Assembly (NCBI RefSeq): GCF_006438955.1
Contig: NZ_RCZK01000011.1
Coordinates: 1-64,000, forward strand
Direction: 5' to 3'
Source of the DNA: Sphingomonas oligophenolica
GTDB taxonomy: Bacteria > Pseudomonadota > Alphaproteobacteria > Sphingomonadales > Sphingomonadaceae
Length of the DNA: 64,000 bases
Below are positions 40,800-49,916 of this stretch, in pieces (position 1 is the first letter of the stretch; each line of letters begins with the position of its first letter). Below the pieces are notes generated by a model. It was not told where the DNA came from, did no database searches, and saw only the letters and a list, made by a program, of their open reading frames with translations. The translations under genes were made by a program, and so were the position numbers.

Positions 40800-41392
40800 C
40801 GGCTAGCCTTTCTGAGCGCGAGGCGAACGAGCGCGTCGAGGGTGACGTCAGGGCCGAGTTCCTCCTCCGCCGAGGCGACCGCGGCGCTCGCTTCGGGGGC
40901 GCGGAAGCCAAGGTTGAGGAGCGCCGAGACCGCGTCGGCGGCAGCGCCGATCGGGGCGTTGACCACGCCCGGCCCGAGCGCCAGCGCGATGCCGCCGACC
41001 TTGTCCTTCAACTCGCGGACGATGCGCTCGGCTAGTTTCGGTCCGACACCGTTGGCGCGCGCGACCATCGCCTTGTCCTGGCTGGCAATCGCGCGGCTGA
41101 GGTCGACCGGTTCGAACGCCGACAGGATCGCAAGCGCGACGCGCGCGCCGACGCCCTGGACCCCGGTCAGCAAGCGGAACCAGTCGCGCTCGGCGGCGCT
41201 GGCGAAGCCGACGAGACGGATGAAATCCTCCGCAACGAGCATTTCGGTGTGGAGCATGCACGCCTCCCCCACCGCGCCGATCGCCGCCAGCGTGCGCGAT
41301 GAGGCTCCGACGAGATAGCCGACCCCGCCGACGTCGATCACCGCATGATCGACACTGGTCGAATCGAGGCGGCCCTTGAGGTGCGCGATCAT
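40796..41392 (-). CDS. ruvA: Holliday junction protein RuvA
   Basis: A 198-aa DNA-binding tetramer subunit that recognises Holliday junctions. It begins [20 protein letters not shown], with helix-hairpin-helix motifs around [14 protein letters not shown] and [11 protein letters not shown], and a C-terminal domain that contacts RuvB. The 171-bp gap between its start and the ruvC stop has no gene and may hold a promoter. Confidence 0.95.
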   Translation of the reverse strand: MIAHLKGRLDSTSVDHAVIDVGGVGYLVGASSRTLAAIGAVGEACMLHTEMLVAEDFIRLVGFASAAERDWFRLLTGVQGVGARVALAILSAFEPVDLSRAIASQDKAMVARANGVGPKLAERIVRELKDKVGGIALALGPGVVNAPIGAAADAVSALLNLGFRAPEASAAVASAEEELGPDVTLDALVRLALRKASR

Positions 41393-41563
41393 CGCGGCTG
41401 CCGATGAGCAAAGGTAACGAAGGTAACAGGACGTTGGGGCGAAACTGCGACGAACCGAGTGGCTTCGGCGCCGGATTGGCCGCGATCGGCAAGCGCGCTG
41501 GCAGCGGGAACGGGGTGGCTCACACCGGGTGCATAGGCGGAACGGCGCGTGTAGGAAAGCGCG

Positions 41564-42049
41564 TCACGCCATCCGGCGCGCGCTGGCGAGATGATGCGCG
41601 TGGGTGATCGCGACCGCTAGCGCGTCGGCGGCATCGGGGCCGTCGATCGCGACCCCGGGCAGCAGCCGCGCAACCATCGCGTGGACCTGCGCCTTGTCCG
41701 CGTTGCCGACGCCGACGACGGCCTTCTTGACCAGGCGCGCGGCATATTCGCCCGGATCGATTCCCGCGCGCGCGACCCCGAGCAGGATGACCCCGCGCGC
41801 CTGGCCGAGCTTCAACGTCGATTGCGGGTTGGAGTTGACGAACACCTCCTCGACCGCGGCGGCATCGGGGGCATGATCCGCGATCAACGCGGCGAGCTGG
41901 CTGTCGAGATGCGACAGGCGGCGTGCGAGCGGATCGGCGGGTGCGGTCCTGAAGCGGCCGTTGGCGAGGTGCGACAGCCGGTTGCCCTCGGCACGGATCA
42001 CCCCCCAGCCGGTGGTGCCGAGGCCTGGGTCGAGGCCGAGGATGATCAT
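41564..42049 (-). CDS. ruvC: Crossover junction endodeoxyribonuclease RuvC
   Basis: A 161-aa RNase H-fold resolvase with the acidic residues in [11 protein letters not shown] (D7), AAVEEVFVN and [16 protein letters not shown] 42049 gives the family N-terminus MIILGLDPG. There is no visible ribosome binding site: the bases upstream belong to a palindromic repeat that starts 5 bp before the ATG, so ruvC expression may depend on that insertion. Confidence 0.95.
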   Translation of the reverse strand: MIILGLDPGLGTTGWGVIRAEGNRLSHLANGRFRTAPADPLARRLSHLDSQLAALIADHAPDAAAVEEVFVNSNPQSTLKLGQARGVILLGVARAGIDPGEYAARLVKKAVVGVGNADKAQVHAMVARLLPGVAIDGPDAADALAVAITHAHHLASARRMA

Positions 42050-42053
42050 TTCG

Positions 42054-42346
42054 CGCGAAGCCTGGCCTGAGCGCCGCCGCAGGCGGCGTCGAAGGGACGC
42101 GAAGGCGCGAAGAGATTGGTTCGCGCAGAGGCGCGGAGGACGCAGAGGAGTCGCGGAGCCTGGCATTCGTCCCGCGTCAGCGAAAAACATTGCATATCGC
42201 TGCCACGAAACGATCGATCTCGCTTACGCGAGGCAGTCAATACGAACGCCGCTCCTCTGCGTTCTTCGCGCCTCTGCGCGCAAACCGTTTCGCGCTTTCG
42301 CGTCCCTTCGACGCCGCCTGCGGCGGCGCTCAGGACAGGCTTCGCG
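42054..42346. repeat. Palindromic repeat element (MITE/REP-like) between yebC and ruvC
   Basis: Two inverted arms of about 96 bp, 42054-42150 and 42252-42346, match at roughly 85-90 percent. Each includes the GC-rich core GCCGCCGCAGGCGGCG and an outer CGCGAAGCCTG. They flank a 101-bp spacer. The element fills the whole gap, from about 9 bp after the yebC stop to 5 bp before the ruvC ATG. It encodes no protein and looks like a non-autonomous repeat of the kind scattered in sphingomonad genomes. Confidence 0.75.
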
Positions 42347-42355
42347 TGAGCCGAC

Positions 42356-43099
42356 TTAACCGAGCTTCTCCATCACCTCGTCGGAGACTTCGTAATTGCC
42401 CCATACCGTCTGGACGTCGTCGTCGTCGTCGAGGACGTCGATCAGCTTGAACAGCGTTTCGGCATCGCCCTCGGCGACGTCGACCGTGGTTTGCGGGCGC
42501 CAGGCGAGCTTGGCGCCTTCGGGTTCGCCGAGACTGTCTTCGAGATTCCTGGCAACCTCGTGGAGGTCCTCCATCGCGGTCCAGATGTCGTGGCCGTCCT
42601 CGCTCGACGTCACGTCTTCCGCGCCGGCGTCGAGCGCCGCCTCGAACACCTTCTCGGCATCGCCGACGCTGGCGGGATAGCTGATGAGGCCTTTGCGATC
42701 GAACCCATGCGCGACCGATCCCGGCGCGCCGAGATTGCCGCCGTTGCGGCTGATCGCGGTGCGTACGTTGGTAACGGTGCGGTTGCGGTTGTCGGTGAGC
42801 GTTTCGATGATCAGCGACACGCCGCCGGGGCCGAACGCCTCGTAGCGGATTTCCTCGTAATTTTCCTCGTCGCCCTTGGCGGCCTTGTCGATCGAGCGCT
42901 GGATATTGTCCTTGGGCATCGACTGCGCCTTGGCGGCGTTGACCGCGGCGCGCAGCCGCGGGTTCATGTCGGGATCGGGCAGGCCCATTTTTGCCGCGAC
43001 CGTGATTTCGCGGCTCAATTTGGAGAACATGCCCGAGCGCTTCTTATCCTGCGCGCCCTTGCGGTGCATGATGTTCTTGTATTTGGAATGACCTGCCAT
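42356..43099 (-). CDS. yebC: YebC/PmpR-family translation or transcription factor
   Basis: A 247-aa protein starting [20 protein letters not shown], the strict family N-terminus, with [31 protein letters not shown] and the acidic last third. YebC proteins are reported as regulators and as helpers of translation through proline runs. It lies upstream of ruvC as in many proteobacteria, and is divergent from the HerA-like ATPase gene. Confidence 0.9.
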   Translation of the reverse strand: MAGHSKYKNIMHRKGAQDKKRSGMFSKLSREITVAAKMGLPDPDMNPRLRAAVNAAKAQSMPKDNIQRSIDKAAKGDEENYEEIRYEAFGPGGVSLIIETLTDNRNRTVTNVRTAISRNGGNLGAPGSVAHGFDRKGLISYPASVGDAEKVFEAALDAGAEDVTSSEDGHDIWTAMEDLHEVARNLEDSLGEPEGAKLAWRPQTTVDVAEGDAETLFKLIDVLDDDDDVQTVWGNYEVSDEVMEKLG

Positions 43100-43212
43100 G
43101 GATGCCTCTAGAGGGGGATTTGCGCCTGCTCTTACGCAACGGCGCCGGGTTGCGCCAGACCGAGCCATTCGGCGCTTGCCCCCGCACCGCGGCATCGGCC
43201 ACAGACGCGGGC

Positions 43213-44655
43213 ATGACCGTCAGCGTAGACATGGGAGCGGACGCGTCCGGCGCCCCCGTGACCATGGATCTCGAAGAACTGCTCGCCACCCGGTTGCTCG
43301 TCCAGGGCAATTCGGGGTCGGGTAAGTCGCATCTGCTGCGCCGCCTGCTCGAACGATCGGCGGGGCAGGTCCAGCAGGTGGTGATCGATCCCGAGGGTGA
43401 TTTCGTGACGCTGTCCGACGCGTACGGCCATGTCGTGGTCGAGGCGGCGGACTATTCGATCGCGGAGATCGCGCGGATCGCGGGGCGGCTGCGCGAACAT
43501 CGCGCGTCGGTGGTGCTGAGCCTGGAGGGGCTCGAGGCGGAAGGGCAGATGCGCTGTGCCGCGGCGTTCCTGTCGGCGCTGTTCGATGCGCCGCGCGAAC
43601 ATTGGTATCCCGCGCTGGTGGTGGTCGACGAGGCGCAATTGTTCGCGCCCGCAGGCGGCGGGGAGGTGGCGGAGGACGTGCGCCGCGCGTCGCTGTCGGC
43701 GATGACCAATTTGATGTGCCGGGGGCGCAAGCGTGGTCTCGCGGGGGTGATCGCGACGCAGCGGCTGGCGAAGCTCGCCAAGAACGTCGCGGCGGAGGCG
43801 TCGAATTTCCTGATGGGGCGTACCTTCCTCGATATCGACATGGGGCGCGCCGCCGATTTGCTCGGTATGGAGCGGCGCCAGGCCGAGGCGATCCGTGACC
43901 TGGCGCGGGGCAGTTTCCTGGCGCTGGGACCCGCGGTATCGCGGCGGCCGATCACGGTCAGGATCGGCGATGTCGCGACGAGCGCGCGCAGCGGCAGTCC
44001 CAAGCTGGTGCCGCTGCCGACCGCGTCCGCCGATATGGAGCAGCTGTTGTTCGCGCCACCCGCCGCGCCGACCTTCGCGTTCGTCGACCCGGTGCCGCGT
44101 AAAGTGCCCGCCGAGGAGCTGCTCGCGGACCTGTCACGCCCCGCGCCTGAGGCCGCCGCGCCCGACAAATCCGCCGATGAGGTCGAGGCGGTCTATGCGC
44201 AGGTGATGCGCGATATCGTCGCCGATGAAGAGGCCGCGACCCGCCAGCCCGCGGTGCTGTTCCAGGATTTCCAGGTGCGATGCCGGATGGCAGGACTGGC
44301 GCGCCCCGCGCTCGACATCGCCGATTTCACCCGGCGGCTGAGCTGCGCGCGCGCCGGGCTGTTCGACGTCAGCGCCGAGGAATGGGCCGAGGCGCTACGG
44401 TTGGCGACCGCGCTGCCCGACGACATGCTCGGGGCGTTCCTGCTGGTGGCGCGCGCGGCGCGCGAGGGCGCGCCCTGCCCGTCGGATGCCGCGATTGCCG
44501 CGACCTATGGCACCAGTTCGCTCGGGCGGGTGCGGCGGCTGATCGGCTATATCGAAGCGCGCGAGCTGTTCGTCACGCGGACCGACCTGGCGGGGAAGCG
44601 ATCGATCACGATCCCGCGGCTGGGCTGGACGACCGGGGCGGCCGAAGCGGCCTAG
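43213..44655 (+). CDS. HerA-like DUF87 ATPase
   Basis: A 480-aa P-loop ATPase with Walker A GNSGSGKS (residues 32-39), Walker [12 protein letters not shown] and the downstream [19 protein letters not shown] arginine-finger segment. HerA-type helicases translocate on DNA; this family is often annotated simply as ATP-binding protein, and no NurA partner is visible. The C-terminal ~150 residues, including a winged-helix-like [18 protein letters not shown], are less conserved. ATG 43213 is preferred over a frame start at 43102 that overlaps the divergent promoter. Confidence 0.75.
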   Translation: MTVSVDMGADASGAPVTMDLEELLATRLLVQGNSGSGKSHLLRRLLERSAGQVQQVVIDPEGDFVTLSDAYGHVVVEAADYSIAEIARIAGRLREHRASVVLSLEGLEAEGQMRCAAAFLSALFDAPREHWYPALVVVDEAQLFAPAGGGEVAEDVRRASLSAMTNLMCRGRKRGLAGVIATQRLAKLAKNVAAEASNFLMGRTFLDIDMGRAADLLGMERRQAEAIRDLARGSFLALGPAVSRRPITVRIGDVATSARSGSPKLVPLPTASADMEQLLFAPPAAPTFAFVDPVPRKVPAEELLADLSRPAPEAAAPDKSADEVEAVYAQVMRDIVADEEAATRQPAVLFQDFQVRCRMAGLARPALDIADFTRRLSCARAGLFDVSAEEWAEALRLATALPDDMLGAFLLVARAAREGAPCPSDAAIAATYGTSSLGRVRRLIGYIEARELFVTRTDLAGKRSITIPRLGWTTGAAEAA

Positions 44656-45191
44656 TTGCCGCCGAGCGCGTGTTCGGCCGCGGTGAGCGGGCTGGCGAGC
44701 ATCGTGTAGACCGATGAGGCCGCCCAGCCCGATGCGCCCAATGCCGCCGCAACGAGCACGACGAACTGGAAGGCGGAGGCGAAGCGGCGGCTGCGATCCT
44801 GGCGTTCGGCGATGTCGCCGGGGCTGCCGCGGCGGGAATCGCGGCGGCGGTCCGCGGTCGACACGGTCTCGGCGATCGCGACCTGCGGGCGGCTCGTCAG
44901 CCGGGGTTCGGTGATGATCCGCTGGACCGGGAGTTTTTCTTGCGAGCGCAGGCCGCAATATTGCCCACGGGTCCACATCGCGCGCGCGACGATGATCTGG
45001 GTGCCGCGCCGGATTTCGACATAGCTGCCGAGCGGCGGCGGGGTGATCGACGCGACGAGCAGCCCGCGCGACGAGATGTTACGGATGCACACGTCGGTCC
45101 AGCTGTTGTCGACGCGCATCCGCGACGGGATCACGACGCTGATCCGCTCCTCGCGCTGGTATTCGCCCGGCCGATCGCCGCCTGTCCCCAT
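44652..45191 (-). CDS. PilZ domain protein with C-terminal membrane span
   Basis: A 179-aa protein. Residues about 12-95 form a PilZ domain with an N-terminal REERISV and the loop IRNISSRGL, the c-di-GMP binding pattern, though the first arginine motif is short. A basic linker leads to one membrane span (about 140-160). It probably reads c-di-GMP at the inner membrane. Its stop overlaps the stop of the convergent ATPase gene. Confidence 0.75.
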   Translation of the reverse strand: MGTGGDRPGEYQREERISVVIPSRMRVDNSWTDVCIRNISSRGLLVASITPPPLGSYVEIRRGTQIIVARAMWTRGQYCGLRSQEKLPVQRIITEPRLTSRPQVAIAETVSTADRRRDSRRGSPGDIAERQDRSRRFASAFQFVVLVAAALGASGWAASSVYTMLASPLTAAEHALGGN

Positions 45192-45203
45192 GGTCGCCCT
45201 GCC

Positions 45204-45228
45204 CCCCGATCGATGTTATCGAACGGGG
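45204..45228 (-). terminator. Hairpin upstream of the PilZ gene
   Basis: CCCCG and CGGGG arms plus inner TCGAT/ATCGA pairs enclose an AAC loop, an interrupted 10-bp stem. It lies 12 bases before the PilZ ATG and after the TPR gene stop. It could terminate the TPR transcript or fold over the PilZ ribosome binding site; the sequence cannot decide between these. Confidence 0.45.
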
Positions 45229-45264
45229 TAGGGAGCGAGGGATAACAGCCGGTTAAGGATGCTC

Positions 45265-47097
45265 TCAGGCGGCCCGCAGCGCCGCCGCAGCAGCGCGCTC
45301 GCGGTCGGCCAGCGCGGCGTTCCCCATCGCGCGGTGGATCGCGCCGCGATTGTCGCGGTGGTCGGGATCGTCGTCGAGCGCGACCACCACATCCATGTCC
45401 GCCAGCGCGGCGGCATAGTCCGCACGCCGATAGCGGATCACCGCGCGGTTGACGCGCGCCGCGACCAGATCGCGGTCGATCGCCAGCGCGGCGTCGAGAT
45501 CGGCGAGCGCGGCGTCCTCACGCCCCAGCGTCTCGGCGGCTTCCGCGCGCAGCACCAGCACATCGGGCTGGTCGGGATCGAGGTCGAGGCTGCGGGTTAG
45601 GCTGGCGGCGGCGGCGTCCCACGCGTCAAGTCGCGCCTCGCAGACGCCGCGATTGTGGAACAGTTCGGGATAGGGCGCGCTGTAGCGGTCCGCCGACGCA
45701 TAGGCGGCGAGCGCCTCGTCGTACCGCTCCTGGCGCTGGAGCACGTTGCCGACCTCGTTGTAATATTCGGAATAATAGGGGTCCATCTCGATCGCGCGCG
45801 CGTAGAATTCGAGCGCCAGGTCGAGCTGGCCGAGCATGGTGCAGACCTGCGCGCTGTTGTACTGGAGCACCGAGCGATGGAGCCGGTGCTTGTCCTCACC
45901 CAGTGTCTCGGTCAGGCGGCGATAGCCGTGCTGGCACAGCGCGAGCGCCTCGTCGCGCCGCCCCTGGCGAACCCGCAGGAATGCCAGGCCGTTTTCGATG
46001 AACACCGTCAGGAACGCGTCGTCCGATTCGGGGATCGTGCCACGCGCGCGCGCCAGATCGGCGAGCGCGGCGTCGAGATGCTGCTCGGTCGCGGCCAGAT
46101 CGGGGGCATCGGCGTAGCGCAGATGCGCCATCGCGAGCAGATAATGCATTTTCGCGCGCAATTCGGGCCGCGACAGCTGGGCAGCGGCGCGCGCCTCGAC
46201 GATACCGCGCGCCTCGTCCGCGCGCCCGGTCATGACGAGACCCTGATAGATGTTGCCGAGGTAGTTCCAGCGCGAATCCTCGTCGTCGCCGACGATGGCG
46301 TCGAAATAGGGCAGCACCCGGTCCACGAACCCCGCGGATTCGTGATAATAGCCGAAATGGTTGAACAGGCAGATCATCCGGAGCGCGGTGCGCGCGGCAA
46401 GCAGGTCGTCGCGGTTCGCATCGTGCATCGCCAGGATTGCGGGGCCATGGCGATCGACCAGCATCATCTGCGACAACAGGTCGGGGTGATCGCGCAGTGC
46501 CTGCGCCGCCGTCGCCAGATCGTGATCGGGCAGGTCCACCGTCGCCTGGCGCGCCAGCTCGGCAGGAACGGCGCGGTCGGGCGCGCCCAGCCACGCGGTG
46601 CCGCCCGCGGTCTGCGCGAGCACGTCGATCCCGATCGCCGCGCCGCGCCGCGCGAGTTCGTGGAAGAAGCGTGTCGCCAAGTTCTGCGCCTCGTCGAACC
46701 GCTGCGCGACGATCGTCCAGCGTGCCGCCTCACCGGTGTCGACGCGCCATGCGAGGATCAGATCGACCAGCGCGTGGCCGATGCGATAGGCGCGGTCGAG
46801 CGGGAAGTTGCGGGTGCGCTCGACCCCCGCGGCGAGATCGGTGAGCGAGGCGTAGCGGATCGGGATCGCGTCGCGATGACGCCGCAGCACCATGTGCAGC
46901 GCATATTCGTTGCGCGCGAGCAGATCGACGCGACCCCGGGCGCGCAAATCATGCCACGCCATCTCGATGAGCTGCTCGACCCCGGCCCACGCCCCGCCGT
47001 GCGCGAAGCGCGCGTCGAGCAGCACGAGGCGACCCGGCGGCTTCAGGGCGACATCATTGGCTCTGGCGGCGCTGGTCGTCGCGGTGATCATCGTCAT
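45265..47097 (-). CDS. TPR-repeat protein of the peptide locus
   Basis: A 610-aa protein. Residues 1 to about 250 form an unrecognised alpha/beta domain (RLVLLDARFAHGGAWAGVEQ; WTIVAQRFDEAQNL). The rest is tetratricopeptide repeats, clearest from about residue 390 on (YNSAQVCTMLGQLDLALEFY, NEVGNVLQRQERYDEALAAY). It may be a scaffold or regulator. ATG 47097 follows AGAGGAAGG and overlaps the stop of the M50 gene by 4 bases, so it belongs to that operon. No signal peptide is visible. Confidence 0.75.
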   Translation of the reverse strand: MTMITATTSAARANDVALKPPGRLVLLDARFAHGGAWAGVEQLIEMAWHDLRARGRVDLLARNEYALHMVLRRHRDAIPIRYASLTDLAAGVERTRNFPLDRAYRIGHALVDLILAWRVDTGEAARWTIVAQRFDEAQNLATRFFHELARRGAAIGIDVLAQTAGGTAWLGAPDRAVPAELARQATVDLPDHDLATAAQALRDHPDLLSQMMLVDRHGPAILAMHDANRDDLLAARTALRMICLFNHFGYYHESAGFVDRVLPYFDAIVGDDEDSRWNYLGNIYQGLVMTGRADEARGIVEARAAAQLSRPELRAKMHYLLAMAHLRYADAPDLAATEQHLDAALADLARARGTIPESDDAFLTVFIENGLAFLRVRQGRRDEALALCQHGYRRLTETLGEDKHRLHRSVLQYNSAQVCTMLGQLDLALEFYARAIEMDPYYSEYYNEVGNVLQRQERYDEALAAYASADRYSAPYPELFHNRGVCEARLDAWDAAAASLTRSLDLDPDQPDVLVLRAEAAETLGREDAALADLDAALAIDRDLVAARVNRAVIRYRRADYAAALADMDVVVALDDDPDHRDNRGAIHRAMGNAALADRERAAAAALRAA

Positions 47098-48339
47098 CCT
47101 TCCTCTCCGAACGCGGATCGCGGGCGATGCCTGATCCATAGAAACACGCCGATTGCGACCAGCAGCGCCGAGAGGACCGCGAACGCGCCCAGATCATAGG
47201 CAGTCGCGCGCGAGGCCGCGGGATCCTGGAACGCGCGCCACGCCTTGCGCGCATAGGCCCACAAGGTCGGCAGCACGACGACCACCATCATCGCCAGCGC
47301 GGCGATCCGCCCGATCACCCAGATCGCAGCGAACGCCCGAACCATCGCCAGATTTCTGAACGCCTGCGGCGCGCTGGCGCGCCCGAGCCGCCCGAAACTC
47401 GCGCGTGCCAGGAGCGCGGCGAGATACGCCCGCGCCTCGGAATCGAGATCGGGGTGGCCGAACCATGTGCACAGGATGAAATAGACGTCGGTGCGCAGGA
47501 AGATGTTGAACTGCCACAGCAAGGTCACGACGAGCTGGAGCGCGAGCGCTTGGAGCAGCACGACGATGAAGCCATGATCGCCGTGGCGGACCAGCGCGGT
47601 GATCGCGAGCGTGATCAGTGCGATGTTGAGGATATCGACGATCATCCCCGCCGCCAGCGGCACGTAGCGCTGGCGCTTGGGCAGCGCCATGATGCCCGAC
47701 AGATCGGCCTCCGCGACGATGATCCACAGCCGCATGCCGAACCCGAGCCGCGACACCACGCCATGCGCGGCGGCGGCGAGCATATGCCCGAGTTCATGGA
47801 ACGCAGTCGTCGCCGAGGACGCGATCAGCAGCAGGATCAGCGTCGCGGCGAGATGGTCGTCGACGACGAAGGCGTCGCGCTGCAGCCGCGCATCGGGATA
47901 GGCGCGCGCACGCGATCGCGGCGCCGACGATCAACACATAGGCCATCAGCATCGCGGGCGAGAAGATCGCGGCGGCGACGCGGCGGTTCGCGCGGAACAC
48001 CAGCCGCCGATCGCGGGGTGCAGCGGCGACGCGCTCGGCATGGCGCTCGTCCATGCGCGGTGCATCCGAACCGGGATAGACGAACCCGACCTCGATCATC
48101 GAATCGACGAAATCGGCGACGTCGATCGGGGCCTCGTCGCGGTCCGCGAACGAGGCGGCGATGGCGTCGAGCGTCGCGCCGTCGCGCAGCATCGTCAGGA
48201 TGCGGACGCCCTCGGCGGGGAGCTGGAAGAATTCTTCGAGATCGGCGTTGCCGACGAGAAAGTCGTCGCCTTCGGGCTGCACCGACAAGGGCACGACGGT
48301 GTAGCGCTGCCCGACGGGCTGATCGGGCGCGGCGGTCAC
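47094..48339 (-). pseudogene. PqqD/RRE-like domain plus M50 metalloprotease, frameshifted
   Basis: Two consecutive frames read as one protein of about 415 aa. The first half (48339 to about 47912) has a PqqD-like winged-helix domain (DLEEFFQLPAEGVRILTML, DVADFVDSMIEVGFVYP) and a membrane span. The second half carries FHELGH (HELGH at 47784-47798), the zinc motif of site-2 (M50) proteases, and several membrane spans. The break lies in a GC-dinucleotide run at 47901-47912: the frame needs +2 or -1. GTG 48339 is a tentative start. It may be a real lesion or a sequencing error. Confidence 0.7.
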
Positions 48340-48382
48340 GCGGCGCAGCCCCCGCCAGACCACGGCGCGCGACGCGGCGCGA

Positions 48383-48880
48383 TCAGTGCGGGGGCGGGCT
48401 GCCTGGGGGGGTGCGGATCGGGGTGAATTGCGCGGAGACCAGTTTCCACATCGTGCCGTAGCGCCGCGCAACATAGCCGCCGCGCAACGCGCGGGTCGGC
48501 GGAGGCGAAGTCGCCGCCGCACCCGTCGGCGGCACCATCGTATAGGTAATTCTGGCGGTCATCAGCGCCAGATCGCCGATCCGGCGCACGCTCGTCTCGC
48601 TGACCGCGACGGTCGGCGCCGGGACCTTGTTTTCGGGGGCGTAGAAGCCGAGCATCGCGGCGCGCGCATCGACATCGCCCACCGGCGAAATCTCCTGATA
48701 ATCGGGGGCGGTGAGCGCGGCCAGCGTCGGCTGGTCGAACGCCACTACCGCCTTCGCCTGGTCCTCGATCAGCCGCACCAGCGCCGGATCGGCGGGCGCC
48801 GCATCGGCAGACTGCGCATTGGCCGGGCTGGCCATCGCCATCAACACCGCGCTCGCCGCCAGCCACCACGATATTGCCAT
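48383..48880 (-). CDS. Secreted NTF2/SnoaL-like protein
   Basis: A 165-aa protein with a signal peptide cleaved near ANAQ (residue 22) and a cone-shaped NTF2-like domain (VRLIEDQAKAVVAFDQPTLA, LTAPDYQEISPVGDVDAR, LMTARITYTMV, GTMWKLVSAQFTPI). Such domains bind small ligands or act as cyclases and isomerases, but many are inert. It lies between the short peptide gene and the protease gene on the same strand, which suggests a role on the exported product. Confidence 0.7.
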   Translation of the reverse strand: MAISWWLAASAVLMAMASPANAQSADAAPADPALVRLIEDQAKAVVAFDQPTLAALTAPDYQEISPVGDVDARAAMLGFYAPENKVPAPTVAVSETSVRRIGDLALMTARITYTMVPPTGAAATSPPPTRALRGGYVARRYGTMWKLVSAQFTPIRTPPGSPPPH

Positions 48881-49040
48881 CGTCAGCGTCCTCCCTGACG
48901 CAATCGCCACGCGATCCGCCGTTCCAGCCAATCCCATCGATCGACACGTGCATCAGACGCAACGAATCGCTCCCGGTCAAGTCAAAGCGTCCGCCGCCGC
49001 AGCGTCGGTCGCCTTGCCGTCCAACATCGTCATTAAACAG

Positions 49041-49078
49041 GTATCGCGTCACCGATCGTGATCACGATGTCGCGATAC
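49041..49078 (-). terminator. Hairpin just downstream of the short peptide gene
   Basis: GTATCGCG (49041-49048) and CGCGATAC (49071-49078) form an outer stem, and the centre contains a perfect palindrome (ATCGTGA/TCACGAT, 49055-49068). It starts 17 nt after the stop of the 28-codon gene, and the minus-strand continuation is CTGTTTAATG, weakly T-rich. It could act as a partial terminator that sets high precursor and low downstream expression. Confidence 0.55.
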
Positions 49079-49095
49079 CCCGGTTCAGTGCCGAC

Positions 49096-49182
49096 TTAGA
49101 ACGGCCAGCACACGAAGATCGGATAGGCCGCCGCTGCGGTGGTCTTGAGTTTCTGGACCCGGACGATCGAGATCTTCTTCAT
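49096..49182 (-). CDS. 28-aa putative precursor peptide
   Basis: An 87-nt gene with a strong ribosome binding site (GAAAGGAAA, six bases before ATG 49182) and a TAA stop. The product begins MKKISIVRVQKLK, a basic leader-like half, then TTAAAA, and ends YPIFVCWPF, an aromatic and hydrophobic half with one cysteine. It is followed by a hairpin and then genes for an NTF2-like protein, an RRE-M50 protease and a TPR protein. I infer a RiPP-type precursor; no homologue was searched. Confidence 0.6.
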   Translation of the reverse strand: MKKISIVRVQKLKTTAAAAYPIFVCWPF

Positions 49183-49538
49183 GACGTTTCCTTTCGGGTG
49201 CGTGACGACAGCGTCGATGCCGGAATGGTATCGCCAGTGTCGCGATGATTCATCGATCGTCCTCGCATCCGTTGCAGAATAGCGACCGCGAACGGTGAAC
49301 CAGCCGCACCCTAACAGGCCGGTTTTACTCGAATAGCCTCAAGCCCATCAACAATGATGCTTACGCGCGGCATTACACCGCGGCGCAGGCGCGCGTTAAC
49401 TCCGATTTGGAGCAAGTTGGCGGGAGGCCACGGATCGGCGTGGAGGCGGCCGGATCGAGCCGAGTCGGGAGTCGGCGATCACGGCGGGGCGCGGTAGAGC
49501 AGGAGTCGGTGGCCACGACGGACCACCGACGCAGTCGG
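49183..49538. other. 356-bp gene-free region upstream of the peptide gene
   Basis: This region should hold the promoter for the peptide operon near its left end and the end of the gapR transcript near its right end. A hairpin with TCGGTGG (49506-49512) and CCACCGA (49523-49529) lies just past the gapR stop and may be its terminator. A 20-codon frame at 49311-49373 has no ribosome binding site and is not called. Confidence 0.5.
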
Positions 49539-49805
49539 TCAGATCATGCCCAGCGCGTGCATGTACGTTTCGAGGATCGCTTCCTCCTCCTGATATTCTT
49601 CCTTCTTTTTCTTGCGGATCGACAGGATCTTGCGAATCGCCTTGGGATCGTAGCCGCGGCCCTTGGCTTCGGCCATCACGTCCTTGATGTCGTCGGCGAT
49701 GCCCTTTTTTTCTTCCTCGAGCCGCTCGGCGCGTTCGATCAGCAGGCGCAGTTCGTCCGCCGCGACCTGTCCGCCGCCCATGCCTTCTTGACGTTCTTCA
49801 GCCAT
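49539..49805 (-). CDS. gapR: GapR-like DNA-binding protein (DUF2312)
   Basis: An 88-aa helical protein with the family core [40 protein letters not shown] and the terminal [11 protein letters not shown]. GapR in Caulobacter binds overtwisted, AT-rich DNA ahead of replication forks and helps gyrase and topoisomerase IV. ATG 49805 matches the family start; the longer frame overlaps upstream non-coding sequence. Confidence 0.9.
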   Translation of the reverse strand: MAEERQEGMGGGQVAADELRLLIERAERLEEEKKGIADDIKDVMAEAKGRGYDPKAIRKILSIRKKKKEEYQEEEAILETYMHALGMI

Positions 49806-49916
49806 GATCTTCCCCACCCGCGCTGCCGCGGGCCTTCCTGTGGTTCGTGAATCGGATGCCGCGGGTTGCGGCGCGGTCGCAGGCCCTAGGGCGTTCACCC
49901 CGATCCCTCAACCCGG

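Noticed and set aside
47901..47912. Programmed frameshifting in the RRE-M50 gene.
   Set aside because: No recognisable slippery heptamer with a downstream stimulatory structure; a lesion or sequence error is simpler.
47094..48522. Treating the PqqD-like and M50 halves as two separate genes.
   Set aside because: The zinc motif HELGH lies upstream of the first ATG of the second frame, and the first frame degenerates into Arg/Ala-rich sequence after the GC run, so one frameshifted gene fits better.
45265..49182. Lasso peptide or lanthipeptide cluster.
   Set aside because: No asparagine-synthetase-like cyclase, transglutaminase-like leader peptidase, LanM-type gene or TonB receptor is present.
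49311..49373. A 20-codon minus-strand frame upstream of the 28-aa peptide gene, considered as a second peptide.
   Set aside because: No ribosome binding site and no similarity to the first peptide; chance frames of this size are common.
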